From assembly GCA_902495595.1 (NCBI GenBank), contig CABUXV010000003.1:1-64000 (forward strand): a DNA stretch of 64,000 bases, in the 5' to 3' direction. How positions within the stretch are numbered: position 1 is the first letter of the stretch; every line of letters starts with the position of its first letter. Below, piece by piece: positions 1-8,405 of this stretch. The DNA comes from an uncultured Eubacterium sp. GTDB lineage: Bacteria > Bacillota > Clostridia > Peptostreptococcales > Anaerovoracaceae. The position numbers were made by a program, and so were the translations under genes. Below the pieces are notes generated by a model that saw only the letters and a program-made list of their open reading frames with translations, made no database searches and had not been told where the DNA came from.

Positions 1-38
1 CGCTGGAATCAGGGGTTCGACTCCCCTTGGGAGTACCA
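1..38 (+). tRNA. tRNA 3' end (partial, isotype unknown)
   Basis: The window opens inside a tRNA gene. A 17-nt T arm (5-bp stem with TTCGACT loop, 11-27) is followed by the 3' acceptor strand TGGGAGT (28-34), discriminator A and an encoded CCA (36-38). The anticodon lies before the window, so the amino acid cannot be assigned. Confidence 0.85.
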
Positions 39-41
39 ATC

Positions 42-72
42 AAACCCTGTAATTTCAATAGTTACAGGGTTT
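42..72 (+). terminator. Terminator of tRNA gene
   Basis: An 11-bp perfect stem (AAACCCTGTAA / TTACAGGGTTT) with a 9-nt loop lies 4 bases after the tRNA CCA. The stem ends in a short T run. Confidence 0.75.
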
Positions 73-90
73 TAATATGTGATTTTTTGT

Positions 91-130
91 AAAAACAGCT
101 TTGAAATATTAAATTTTCAAAGCTGTTTTT
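91..130. terminator. Bidirectional terminator
   Basis: A perfect 16-bp inverted repeat (arms 91-106 and 115-130) with A and T runs at its ends lies between the tRNA gene and the converging M6 protease gene. It can terminate both transcripts. Confidence 0.8.
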
Positions 131-156
131 GTTACTGTTTTCAGCAAGAAATTCTG

Positions 157-2382
157 TTATTTCTTTTTCTTTATTAAAAGAACTATTATAGCAGCTGCTG
201 CGGCAAGTAAACATATGATGATATAAAGTGAAAGATTCATATCATCACCGGTAACTGTATTATTACCGCCGTTTTTATTGCTGCTGTTATCGGAATCCTG
301 AGATTCTATAGGTTTGGTTGGAGTTGTTTCCGAGTTGTTTGCGCTTACTGTAAACAAGCTGTTTTTATCTATGAACGTTTTGCCGCCGTCAAGACTGTAT
401 TTTACATGGTAGCTGGCCGTTTTATCAGTATTGTTTTGGGGAATATCAAAGGAAAATTCCGTGCTTTTAAGTGTTGAATTTTCATTTGCCGTATATATTT
501 TCTTTGCCCATTGTTCATTAACAGGCTTATCATTTTCATCGAATATCTGAGCTGTAATAGTGTTGTAGAAGTTTTTTCCTGTAAGTTTAATTTGAAGATT
601 TCCGCCTTTGCTGTCAAATTCATCGCTGCTTAAAGTTGATGTTTCTATTTCAGCTTCTGGAAATTTTATGCTGAACTCCATTTTTTCAGAGCCTGCGTCC
701 TTTGTATTTATTTCTATTCCAGACGATAAGCGGCTTGTTGTGTTATTTCCGTCGTAGAGTCCGTCAAAAGGTTTGAAATTATGAAACTTTTCATATTGGG
801 ATTTATGCCAGAAAGGATAATCTGTGTTAGGATCTGACATGGTGCTTTCGGGATATACCGGCATTATTGCGGGTCTGTGACTTGAATTATTAACAGAATT
901 ATCTTCGGAATAATCGTCATAGATATTTTCATCTATATGCCAGTATAAAAGTCCGCCGGTAGCGCTGTATGTACTGTAAGGACCTTTCAGACCCTGGTCA
1001 TAGTTTTCATACTGACGGTTTTCAACCATAAAATATTCTCCATCTGTCATAGTTGGTATTTTATAGCTTCTGTATCCATCTTTACTGTCAAGAGAACTTA
1101 CTTGATAAGTTCCGTCATGGGTTATTAAAGAAGGTTTAAACCATTCAAGTTTATCCATGCTGAAAGCATCCAAATAAGTGGGAGTAAAATTATGGAGCAT
1201 GGAATTGTCATAGTCCGTGTATCCGTAGTTTCCGGCAGACATCAGACTGAGATAGTTAACATCGTATTTATTCCATGGACCGTCTGCGTAGTCCGTCTTG
1301 TAATAATCTTTAAGGCCAAGGATATGTCCGCATTCATGGCATATTGTAGACGGGGAGTTGTATTTGCTGTCAGAATCCCTTTCTCCCATTGCCATGTAAT
1401 CCATTATTTTTTTACTGTTTTTTGTTTCATAGTAAGAGGAAACAAGTTCGCCGTCTTTTGATTCAGCATAAAAAGTCCATCTATGCGCCCAGATTGACGG
1501 GGTTTGGTTGCTTATTGAAGTTTCATATCCTGCGGTAATGAAGAGAATGCAAATTTCCTGAGGCGTTATTAATCCGTCTCCGTTTTTGTCATATGAATCA
1601 AAATCGATATAATTTTCGGATTCATTCAGAGCAGAGAAGAAGGCTTCATGCATATCTTTCGTTGTTTCATCATCCGATTTATTCTGCCAGTTTCCGTGGC
1701 TGCGGTTGAGTTTTACGTGAACAATTCCGTCGTTAATCGTATCTTTGATGTTCGTATTATACGTGCCGTTGTAGACTGAAGTTTCCTTTGCGGGAACAAA
1801 TGTGAACTGACCTGCGGATGCTGCATAGTAGTATTTCGTGATACCTGTGTAATCGTTGTATACGCCGGTATTCCAGTTAAAATCATCGCTGTAGTCAACA
1901 TCATCAAATCCTATTACTATTGTGACTACAGGTATTTCTTTATGCGAAGAGCGTTTTTCTGAAGCGGGAATATCGGAAAGAGTTATAGCATCATAATTGA
2001 TGTCACGTTCATTTAATGTGTTTCCGGCAAGGGCTGCGTACTGAATCCTCGTGTCTTTTTCGGAAAAATCTTCTGCGGACAGGAGTTTACTTTTCTTGGG
2101 AGAATTTGGCAGCTCAGGTCCGAAAGTAAGATTTCCGTTGTTTTTATAAACGTATTTCCATACGTTGTCATCCTTGTCCTTTTGGATGATGTTTCGTTCT
2201 TTATCAGTGCTGTAGGAAAAATGTTCATCTCCTGTACAGTATCCCTGAAATTCTGTGCCGTCAGGCTGTGTATAATTTCTTGGATTCGGCGATGCCAAAG
2301 ATGCAGAGACAGGCGTTGATAAAGAGAATATTATTATAAGAACGGTTGCGATAACGCATGCTTTTTTTACAGTTTTTTTCAT
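157..2382 (-). CDS. Secreted M6-family zinc metalloprotease
   Basis: Predicted secreted zinc peptidase of the M6 (immune inhibitor A-like) family, acting on proteins outside the cell. In order: a signal peptide (basic MKK start, hydrophobic to about residue 30), the catalytic domain with zinc site HECGHxxGxxD (H349, E350, H353, D359), an EF-hand-like calcium loop DKNGDGLITPQE at 265-276, a beta-rich C-terminal region, a Ser/Asn-rich linker, a hydrophobic helix and a KKKK tail. The tail looks like a sortase sorting signal but reads NTVTGDD, without the usual proline. The ATG at 2382 is chosen because GGGAGG lies just upstream. An in-frame ATG 27 bases earlier has no ribosome site. The family call is firm; the substrate and the anchoring are inferred. 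Confidence 0.88.
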   Translation of the reverse strand: MKKTVKKACVIATVLIIIFSLSTPVSASLASPNPRNYTQPDGTEFQGYCTGDEHFSYSTDKERNIIQKDKDDNVWKYVYKNNGNLTFGPELPNSPKKSKLLSAEDFSEKDTRIQYAALAGNTLNERDINYDAITLSDIPASEKRSSHKEIPVVTIVIGFDDVDYSDDFNWNTGVYNDYTGITKYYYAASAGQFTFVPAKETSVYNGTYNTNIKDTINDGIVHVKLNRSHGNWQNKSDDETTKDMHEAFFSALNESENYIDFDSYDKNGDGLITPQEICILFITAGYETSISNQTPSIWAHRWTFYAESKDGELVSSYYETKNSKKIMDYMAMGERDSDSKYNSPSTICHECGHILGLKDYYKTDYADGPWNKYDVNYLSLMSAGNYGYTDYDNSMLHNFTPTYLDAFSMDKLEWFKPSLITHDGTYQVSSLDSKDGYRSYKIPTMTDGEYFMVENRQYENYDQGLKGPYSTYSATGGLLYWHIDENIYDDYSEDNSVNNSSHRPAIMPVYPESTMSDPNTDYPFWHKSQYEKFHNFKPFDGLYDGNNTTSRLSSGIEINTKDAGSEKMEFSIKFPEAEIETSTLSSDEFDSKGGNLQIKLTGKNFYNTITAQIFDENDKPVNEQWAKKIYTANENSTLKSTEFSFDIPQNNTDKTASYHVKYSLDGGKTFIDKNSLFTVSANNSETTPTKPIESQDSDNSSNKNGGNNTVTGDDMNLSLYIIICLLAAAAAIIVLLIKKKK

Positions 2383-2413
2383 ATTTCCTCCCGATATTTT
2401 AGAATACAATATT

Positions 2414-2443
2414 ATTATAACTTGTTTTGGATTGTAAAATCAA
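2414..2443 (-). promoter_or_regulatory. Putative sigma-A promoter of M6 protease
   Basis: Reading leftward, a -35 TTGATT (2438-2443) and a -10 TATAAT (2414-2419) are 18 bases apart. The -10 lies about 30 bases before the chosen ATG. Confidence 0.5.
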
Positions 2444-2624
2444 ATGTTAAAGTTTGCTTTTATAATTAATTGCAGCATTGGGAGAATATGTTTTTATATT
2501 GTATATTTTTTACAGAGAAGTTGTAAAAAAGTTTGAGATAAAGTAATATAAAACAAATGAAAAGCGGTGATATTAAAGAGTATTATGATAAAGGTTTTGC
2601 ATTTTGTCTGAAAGGTATTGATAA

Positions 2625-3434
2625 ATGAATAAAAATAACAGTTTAACAGCAATATTTAAGGGAATGATAGTAGGAGGGACTATGCTTGTGCCCGGCGTAA
2701 GCGGGGGCTCCATGGCAATGATACTGGGGATATACGATAAATTGATTACATCTGTAAGTTCCTTTATGAAGAATAAGAAGAAAAACTTTTTATTTATCCT
2801 GCTTTTTTCAGCAGGAGGGGGACTTGGGATGTTTCTTTTCGCCAATCCTCTGCTTTCTCTTATAGAGCGCTATCCAATGCCGATGATTTACTTTTTTATA
2901 GGCACTGTGGCAGGGGGTGTTCCTCTTATTTACAGTCAGGCAAAGCTGAAAAGTTTTTCATTTAAAGTACCGCTGTATATTGCAGTGGGAATTTTAGCTG
3001 TGTTTTTGATAGATATGATTCCCACCGGAACATTTCAATCGGAAGTAAATGCAGGACTTAAGGGATTTATACTGCTGGCGGCGGCAGGTTTTATAGCTGC
3101 TGTAGCTTTGGTACTGCCCGGAATAAGCGTATCATATCTTTTGCTGATAATGGGGCTTTATGATGAAACTATGAGAGCAATAAGCGACTTATATATGCCT
3201 TTTCTGATTCCGCTGGGAGTTGGTTTGCTTTTAGGAATACTGCTAACTACCAAATGTCTGGAGAAAGCTATGACAAAGCATCCTCAGTCCACTTATTTGA
3301 TAATACTTGGATTTGTACTCGGTTCAATGGCCGAGGTTTTTCCAGGTGTGGCGAAAGGAACAGAGCTTTTTATATGTATATTGACTTTAGCGGCAGGGTT
3401 TTGCATTATACGGTTTCTGTCGCTTAAATGTTAA
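2625..3434 (+). CDS. popT: DUF368 protein, undecaprenyl-phosphate flippase
   Basis: Polytopic membrane protein of the DUF368 family. Members (PopT) were recently shown to return undecaprenyl phosphate to the inner leaflet, recycling the lipid carrier for peptidoglycan and wall polymers. The family signature is visible near the N-terminus as VPGVSGGSMA (about residues 22-31), and a second related glycine/proline segment LPGISVSYLL follows at about 164. About eight hydrophobic segments fill the 269 residues, a normal family length. The gene stands alone, faces proB, and has only a weak ribosome site (AAAGG). Function is assigned by family, not by anything unique here. Confidence 0.82.
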   Translation: MNKNNSLTAIFKGMIVGGTMLVPGVSGGSMAMILGIYDKLITSVSSFMKNKKKNFLFILLFSAGGGLGMFLFANPLLSLIERYPMPMIYFFIGTVAGGVPLIYSQAKLKSFSFKVPLYIAVGILAVFLIDMIPTGTFQSEVNAGLKGFILLAAAGFIAAVALVLPGISVSYLLLIMGLYDETMRAISDLYMPFLIPLGVGLLLGILLTTKCLEKAMTKHPQSTYLIILGFVLGSMAEVFPGVAKGTELFICILTLAAGFCIIRFLSLKC

Positions 3435-3516
3435 TAGGTATGAAAATAAGGAAAGCAAATGTTCAGTTCACGCTGATAGTGAAAACTGAGGCTTTACTGC
3501 TGCGTACTGTGCTGTT

Positions 3517-4317
3517 TCAAAACATTTTTCCTGCAAATAAAGTGCCTGCTTTGTTGCCTTTCACGATTTCATATAAGGCTTCCGGCGCTTTTCCGTTTGT
3601 AATTACGGTATCTATCCCCTGTGCGGTGGCTAATGCAGCAGCCCGTAGTTTCGTTTTCATACCGCCGGTTCCCCGTCTTGAACCTGCCCCGCCTGCAAGG
3701 GCATATATCGTTTCGTCAATTTCTTCTATCCGGTTTATAAGTCTTGCATTTGGGTATAGCCTTGGATCCGCATCATAAAGACCATTTATATCAGACAAAA
3801 TAACTAACTGATTTGCTCTGCATAATACCGCCACGACAGCGGAGAGCATATCGTTATCTCCGAACAACCTGTCCTCTGATTCTATTTCCGTATAACTGAC
3901 GGAGTCGTTTTCATTTACTACAGGGATAATACCCATTTCCAACAGGGCATCGAATGTATTTATCAGATTTTCTTTCTTTTCTTCCTGATTCATATCCTCC
4001 GCATTTAACAGGATTTGCGCGATTGTCTTGTCATAGTCATTGAAAAATTTGTCATACAAAAACATCATACTGCATTGTCCAACGGCTGCCGCCGCTTGTT
4101 TCATCCGCATACTGTAAGGGAGTTCTTTTATGTTCAGCTTATTTGTTCCAACGGAAATTGCGCCGGATGATACTAAAATCACTTCATATCCCATATTTTG
4201 AATATCGGACAGGACACACGCAATACGGTCAAAAGAGCGCAGGTCGCTTTTGCCCATTTCATTTGTAAGGGTGGAAGTGCCTACTTTCACAACAATTCGA
4301 TTTTGATAAAGTCCCAT
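3517..4317 (-). CDS. proB: Glutamate 5-kinase, short form
   Basis: Phosphorylates the gamma-carboxyl of glutamate with ATP, the first step of proline synthesis. This is an amino-acid kinase fold: N-terminal VVKVGTSTL nucleotide/phosphate loop, the substrate segment VNENDSV, and the LSDINGLYDADP and GTGGMKTKL segments in the C-terminal half. At 266 residues it has only the kinase domain and lacks the C-terminal PUA domain of the E. coli enzyme. The start is ATG 4317, 1 base after the proX stop, with GAGGTG inside the end of proX, so translation is probably coupled. No proA follows, which is unusual. It could serve a side role rather than bulk proline synthesis. Confidence 0.88.
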   Translation of the reverse strand: MGLYQNRIVVKVGTSTLTNEMGKSDLRSFDRIACVLSDIQNMGYEVILVSSGAISVGTNKLNIKELPYSMRMKQAAAAVGQCSMMFLYDKFFNDYDKTIAQILLNAEDMNQEEKKENLINTFDALLEMGIIPVVNENDSVSYTEIESEDRLFGDNDMLSAVVAVLCRANQLVILSDINGLYDADPRLYPNARLINRIEEIDETIYALAGGAGSRRGTGGMKTKLRAAALATAQGIDTVITNGKAPEALYEIVKGNKAGTLFAGKMF

Positions 4318-4318
4318 A

Positions 4319-4858
4319 TCACACCTCAATGACGGAGAATGTATGGTGGGTATACGGCAGGAATTTCTTGCAAATATCCTTTGTCTGCACTTTCATATAT
4401 CCCGTTGTTGTCCCGTCGCTGCATCCGTACCATTTTCTGATAATTACTTCTTTGTCAAAAACAATCCGTAATTTGTTCTCTGTATCTAACAGGCTGCTGA
4501 AAACAGTTGCCGCTCCGATTTTCGTGCCGAGCATGCTTTCCATTTGTTCTGCGGGGGCAAAGGACACACGGCAAACACCTAACGCATTGCTAAAATTTTT
4601 AGAACGAAACGGCTTATTGCCGGCGGTAATAAATAAATAAAAATCTGTCTGCTGCCTGTTGCAGAGGAACAAGGTTTTTACCATGTTCATATCCAGTTTT
4701 TCATCGATGGCAACGCAATCCTCCATTGTAACAGCTTCGTCCGTATCGACGCGCTGAAAAGGAATTTGCAGCTTTTCTAATGCTTTATAAACTTTTTCTT
4801 GAAGCTGTGTATGAAAGCGACAGGGGGCTTCGGTCTGAATTTCACTTACATAAAACAT
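4319..4858 (-). CDS. proX: Prolyl-tRNA deacylase, YbaK/ProX family
   Basis: Free-standing trans-editing enzyme that hydrolyses mischarged aminoacyl-tRNA. ProX/PrdX members clear Ala-tRNA(Pro) formed by prolyl-tRNA synthetase. At 179 residues it matches the YbaK/INS-like family: DEAVTMEDC near the N-terminus, then KTLFLCNRQ with the conserved lysine of the active site, and GTKIGAATVFSSL in the middle. An AAGGAG ribosome site precedes ATG 4858. It is the first gene of a two-gene operon with proB, so a proline kinase and a proline-tRNA editor are made together. Divergent from a LysR regulator that probably controls it. The exact mischarged amino acid is not shown by sequence. Confidence 0.85.
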   Translation of the reverse strand: MFYVSEIQTEAPCRFHTQLQEKVYKALEKLQIPFQRVDTDEAVTMEDCVAIDEKLDMNMVKTLFLCNRQQTDFYLFITAGNKPFRSKNFSNALGVCRVSFAPAEQMESMLGTKIGAATVFSSLLDTENKLRIVFDKEVIIRKWYGCSDGTTTGYMKVQTKDICKKFLPYTHHTFSVIEV

Positions 4859-4930
4859 TTTGGTTACACTCCTTCTTGACTTTCTTTTGTATTCAGTTTA
4901 CCATGTTTTCTATAATTACAAAAACGAATG

Positions 4931-4953
4931 TTTATCATAGTATATATGATAAA
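4931..4953. promoter_or_regulatory. Putative LysR operator
   Basis: A perfect 9-bp inverted repeat, TTTATCATA (4931-4939) and TATGATAAA (4945-4953), spaced by 5 bases, lies between the divergent proX and lysR genes. This fits the T-N11-A style of LysR sites and is the obvious candidate for autoregulation and for control of proX-proB. Confidence 0.6.
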
Positions 4954-4980
4954 ATCGGATTGATGGAGCAGGGTGACAAC

Positions 4981-5847
4981 ATGGATATGAATATTCAAAA
5001 GTATATGGCGTTTGTCAAGACGGTTGAGTATGGCAGCTTTACAAAAGCCGCGGAAATACTGAATTACTCTCAATCTGGTATCAGCCGTATGATAAATGAC
5101 TTGGAAAAGGAGTGGAAAGTCGTCTTATTAGAAAGGGGAAAATCCGGCGTAAAGCTGACAAGCGATGGAATGAAGCTGCTTCCTCATGCAAAGAGTGTTT
5201 GCATGGAATATAAAAAGCTGCAAATGGAAGTGGACGAACTTAACGGGCTGCAATCAGGGCTTATTCGTATCGGCACATTTTCCAGCGTAGCGACGCATTG
5301 GCTTCCGAACATTATCAGGGAATTTCAAAAGGCATACCCGGGTATTGATTATGAATTGCTGCTTGGAGATTATATAGAGATTGAGGAATGGATTTCAGAG
5401 GGGCGAGTGGATTGCGGTTTTCTGCGATTACCGGCTTATTCTGACTTTGAAACCATTTTTTTAGAACAGGACAGGCTGCTTGCTATTCTGCCGGAAAATC
5501 ATGCTCTGGCTCAGCTTGAAAAAGTCCCTGTAGCGGCTCTATGTGAGGAACCGTTCATGTTATTGGAGAAAGGCGTAAAAACGGAAGTATCGGAAATATT
5601 TGAACGCTGCAGCCTGACGCCCAACGTACATTTTACAACATGGGACGATTACGCGATTATGTCAATGGTGGAAAGCGGTCTTGGTATCAGTATTTTGCCG
5701 GAATTGATTTTGAAGCGTGTCCCATACCGGATTGTGGCAAAGGAATTGGACGTACCCGCCTATCGGAAGATCGGAATTGCCCTTCGTAGTAAAAAGACAG
5801 CTTCACTTGCAGTCAAACGGTTTTTAGAGTATCTTCAATACCGCTAA
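4981..5847 (+). CDS. LysR-family transcriptional regulator
   Basis: A 288-residue LysR-type regulator. The N-terminal winged helix-turn-helix spans about residues 3-62 (FVKTVEYGSFTKAAEIL then SQSGISRMINDLE), and the rest is the periplasmic-binding-like effector domain. The ATG at 4981 gives the standard family length. A longer reading frame upstream would run into proX and has no ribosome site. It is divergent from proX-proB with a palindrome in between, so it likely controls that pair and itself. The effector is unknown; a proline-related signal is an inference from the neighbours only. Confidence 0.85.
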   Translation: MDMNIQKYMAFVKTVEYGSFTKAAEILNYSQSGISRMINDLEKEWKVVLLERGKSGVKLTSDGMKLLPHAKSVCMEYKKLQMEVDELNGLQSGLIRIGTFSSVATHWLPNIIREFQKAYPGIDYELLLGDYIEIEEWISEGRVDCGFLRLPAYSDFETIFLEQDRLLAILPENHALAQLEKVPVAALCEEPFMLLEKGVKTEVSEIFERCSLTPNVHFTTWDDYAIMSMVESGLGISILPELILKRVPYRIVAKELDVPAYRKIGIALRSKKTASLAVKRFLEYLQYR

Positions 5848-5996
5848 AATTTTTAGCAAAATCGTAATGTGCGTGTAACAGACAGATAGTAAAAGAAAAA
5901 TTCAGAGGATTTGAGAAACTTTCCAACAGGCAATTTTAACCGACAAGTCATATAGAGCAGGCAGGCAAAATTACAGAAAAAGCAATGAATAGGAAA

Positions 5997-6032
5997 AGGC
6001 GGCATTACCCTTGTAACGGGGCTGTGCCGCCT
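5997..6032 (-). terminator. Terminator of the perR operon
   Basis: AGGCGGCA / TGCCGCCT arms (5997-6004, 6025-6032) enclose a GC-rich inner stem. Reading leftward the stem runs into TTTTCC. It lies about 55 bases beyond the last gene of the perR-rbr-flavin reductase operon. Confidence 0.6.
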
Positions 6033-6086
6033 AATCGGAAATTACTTCCTCGTAACCGAAAACAGTTTGCTTTCCTTATTTTTATA

Positions 6087-6683
6087 CTATAGTTTTTCAA
6101 AATCAGCAGCGCCGTGTTTGCATACAGGACATACAAAATCTTCCGGCAAAGGGTCTCCGTCGTATACGTATCCGCATATTTTGCATACCCATCCCTTTGA
6201 TTTCTTCTGAGGAGCCTCTTTAATATGTTTATGATAGTAATCGTAGGTTGCCGAGGCATCTTCTGAAATTACCTTTCCGTCAGTTACATCTGCGATAAAC
6301 ATGGTATGTGTACCCAGGTCAACAGTAGATATCACTTTCCCCGAGAGGTAAGCATTGCTGCCGTCTGAAATATACGGCAGTCCATTATCGCTCAGCGTCA
6401 TAGGATAATCGGAAAACTTGTCGGTATCCTTACCGCTTTGAAATCCAAAGTGTCTGAACATATCAAAAGAAGCTTTTTCGCTTATTATTGAAGCATTGAA
6501 TTCTTTTGTTTTCATTATCATATCGTGGGTGAAATTATTTTTGTTTACGGCAATGGTTACTTTATTGGGTGTTGTAGTAACTTGCTGCAAGGTATTTATA
6601 ATACAGCCGTTGTATTTTTCTCCATCCTTTGCCGTAAGAACGTAAAGCCCATAGCTGATTTTAAACATAACATTGTTGTCCAT
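6087..6683 (-). CDS. Flavin reductase-rubredoxin fusion (Hrb-like)
   Basis: High-molecular-weight rubredoxin: an FMN-binding flavin-reductase-like domain (about residues 1-150) fused to a C-terminal rubredoxin with one Fe(Cys)4 site (CKICGYVYDG and CPVC). In anaerobes such proteins pass electrons from NADH to flavodiiron proteins that reduce NO or O2. ATG 6683 is chosen because AGGA lies 6 bases upstream. Upstream in-frame codons have no such site. It is the last gene of perR-rbr-hrb, a peroxide and oxygen defence operon. No flavodiiron partner lies in the window, so its acceptor is unknown. Confidence 0.85.
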   Translation of the reverse strand: MDNNVMFKISYGLYVLTAKDGEKYNGCIINTLQQVTTTPNKVTIAVNKNNFTHDMIMKTKEFNASIISEKASFDMFRHFGFQSGKDTDKFSDYPMTLSDNGLPYISDGSNAYLSGKVISTVDLGTHTMFIADVTDGKVISEDASATYDYYHKHIKEAPQKKSKGWVCKICGYVYDGDPLPEDFVCPVCKHGAADFEKL

Positions 6684-6741
6684 CTCAAATCCTGTTCCTT
6701 TCTGTGAGGTTTCGGTGTTCACATTGTTATTATGCCCTTAA

Positions 6742-7284
6742 TTAATAATTTTCTGCTTTGATTTGGAAATGTGCTCTAGGATGTGCGCATACAGGACATA
6801 CTTCAGGAGCGTCTTTGCCCTTTACTGTATGTCCGCAGTTGTTGCAGTGCCATACAACTTCAGGTTTTCTCTCAAATACAATGCCGTCTTTGATGTTTGC
6901 CAGAAGCTTTCTGTATCTTTCTTCGTGTTCCTTTTCGATGGCAGCAACACCGTCAAACAGTTCAGCTATATCGTCGAAACCTTCAGCCCTTGCATCTTTT
7001 GCAAATTCAGCATACATATCAGTCCATTCATAGTTTTCACCTGCTGCGGCAGCCTCCAGATTTGCCATAGTATCTTTAACGGAACCGCCTTCCAAAAGTT
7101 TAAACCAGATTTTAGCATGTTCTCTTTCGTTTGATGCTGTTTCTGCAAATATGTTTGAAATCTGTACATAACCGTCTTTTTTAGCGCGGCTTGCAAAATA
7201 TGTATATTTGTTAGTCGCCTGTGATTCACCTGCAAATGCAGTCATTAAATTAGCTTCTGTTTTTGTTCCCTTTAAATCTTTCAT
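6742..7284 (-). CDS. rbr: Rubrerythrin
   Basis: Non-haem di-iron peroxidase that reduces H2O2 to water in the cytoplasm of anaerobes. The ferritin-like four-helix domain holds the iron-ligand glutamates (AGESQAT near residue 20, NEREHA near 53, and the EKEHEERY helix near 117), and a C-terminal rubredoxin domain carries CNNCG and CPVC. The 180-residue length is typical. AGGAGG lies 9 bases before the ATG. It sits 24 bases after perR and 58 before the flavin reductase-rubredoxin gene, which may supply electrons. Confidence 0.95.
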   Translation of the reverse strand: MKDLKGTKTEANLMTAFAGESQATNKYTYFASRAKKDGYVQISNIFAETASNEREHAKIWFKLLEGGSVKDTMANLEAAAAGENYEWTDMYAEFAKDARAEGFDDIAELFDGVAAIEKEHEERYRKLLANIKDGIVFERKPEVVWHCNNCGHTVKGKDAPEVCPVCAHPRAHFQIKAENY

Positions 7285-7308
7285 AATTTCTTACCTCCTA
7301 AAATTAAA

Positions 7309-7722
7309 TTATTCGTTTGCATCAGAGCAGTCTTTGCACAGTCCATGAAAGGAAAAATCCGAACCCTGTATTTTAAATTCTTTAAACCTTAACTCATTTC
7401 CGGCCTTCTCGAGATGTTCAAGAGCCTTTTGCACTTCTTCAGACTGTTTAAAATCAATATCGAAAACTTTGTTGCATTTGACGCATCTGAAATGCACATG
7501 ATTATCAGTGCGGAAGTCAAAACGCGATGCTGTATCCGGCAAGTTTACTTTTTTGATTTTTCCGTTGTCTGCAAGTTTGTTTAAAACCCTGTAAACCGTA
7601 GCTCTGCCGATGGAAGGATATTCTTCATGTACTGCTTTGAAGACTTCATCTGATGATGGGTGATTTGTCATTTTCTTTACAGTGGAAAATATGATATCCT
7701 GCTGTATTGTATTTCTTGACAT
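7309..7722 (-). CDS. perR: PerR-type peroxide-sensing Fur-family repressor
   Basis: Fur-superfamily metalloregulator: N-terminal winged helix (ATVYRVLNKLADNGKI, about residues 46-61), then the metal-sensing region DNHVHFRCVKCNKVFDID and a second CKDC pair that together form the structural zinc site. The HxH plus aspartate arrangement and the company of rubrerythrin point to PerR rather than Fur or Zur. The start is ATG 7722 with AGGAG 8 bases upstream. Two earlier in-frame codons are too close to or inside the ribosome site. It heads the operon, so it likely represses itself, rbr and the rubredoxin gene until peroxide oxidises its iron site. Confidence 0.85.
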   Translation of the reverse strand: MSRNTIQQDIIFSTVKKMTNHPSSDEVFKAVHEEYPSIGRATVYRVLNKLADNGKIKKVNLPDTASRFDFRTDNHVHFRCVKCNKVFDIDFKQSEEVQKALEHLEKAGNELRFKEFKIQGSDFSFHGLCKDCSDANE

Positions 7723-7745
7723 TTTCATCACTCCTTTTTAATAGC

Positions 7746-7782
7746 TTAATGAGATTATATATCAATAAATATAATATGTCAA
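7746..7782 (-). promoter_or_regulatory. Consensus promoter of perR operon with possible PerR box
   Basis: On the minus strand, TTGACA (7777-7782) and TATAAT (7754-7759) are exactly 17 bases apart. A 15-base segment over the -10 (7746-7760) matches the PerR-box consensus at about 10 of 14 fixed positions, so the operator is only tentative. Confidence 0.7.
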
Positions 7783-7925
7783 TAATATAAAATGAAAAAA
7801 ACAGGAAATTATTTAACAGGAAATAAAATTCCGCAGGTACAGCCTTTTATTATGTCGTATAATACTGAAGAGGTTGCAGATATTGCAGTATTATTAAGTA
7901 AAGATGATATAGGAAGGAGAATTTT

Positions 7926-8291
7926 ATGCAAATTAAGAGAATTGAAGGGGATATGTCAATATGTAAAGTAGAGGACTATTCGCAGATTGATTACTCGAAA
8001 GAATATTGTTTTACAGGCAAAACGGATGAAGAAAATTCGCTTGTATGTATGTCGGAGGACATACCGGAAAATACAATAGTCCATGATGATGGGTGGAGAG
8101 CTTTCAGAATACAAGGCGTGCTGGATTTTTCCCTTGTTGGAATTCTGTCAGAAATATCTGCCGTATTAGCCGATAATAAAATAGGAATATTTGCTGTTTC
8201 AACTTACAATACCGATTATATTCTTGTAAAAGGGCAAGCTTACGATAAAGCATTATTTTTACTGGAAAAATCGGGGTATGAGGTTGTTTGA
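7926..8291 (+). CDS. ACT domain-containing protein
   Basis: A small 121-residue protein. Its second half is a CASTOR-like ACT domain (IQGVLDFSLVGILSEISAVLADNKIGIFAVSTYNTDYILVK region, residues about 60-103, DYILVK being the last strand). ACT domains bind amino acids and act as allosteric sensors, and free-standing members of this family are widespread and mostly uncharacterised. A GGAAGGAG ribosome site precedes the ATG. The gene is alone, between the perR promoter and a shared terminator. Ligand and partner are unknown. Confidence 0.75.
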   Translation: MQIKRIEGDMSICKVEDYSQIDYSKEYCFTGKTDEENSLVCMSEDIPENTIVHDDGWRAFRIQGVLDFSLVGILSEISAVLADNKIGIFAVSTYNTDYILVKGQAYDKALFLLEKSGYEVV

Positions 8292-8345
8292 AACGAAGAT
8301 ATATTCAGATTAATAAATAAAGTTATTTAAAATCATAAAATGAAA

Positions 8346-8371
8346 GGGATGCTTCGCAGATGAAGCATCCC
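8346..8371. terminator. Hairpin between converging genes
   Basis: A perfect 10-bp stem GGGATGCTTC / GAAGCATCCC with a 6-base loop lies between the ACT gene and the converging zinc-ribbon gene. Neither side has a strong T run, so it is a moderate terminator candidate. Confidence 0.55.
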
Positions 8372-8405
8372 AATAAATCAGTAATTTAATTTTTTCAAGT
8401 AATTT

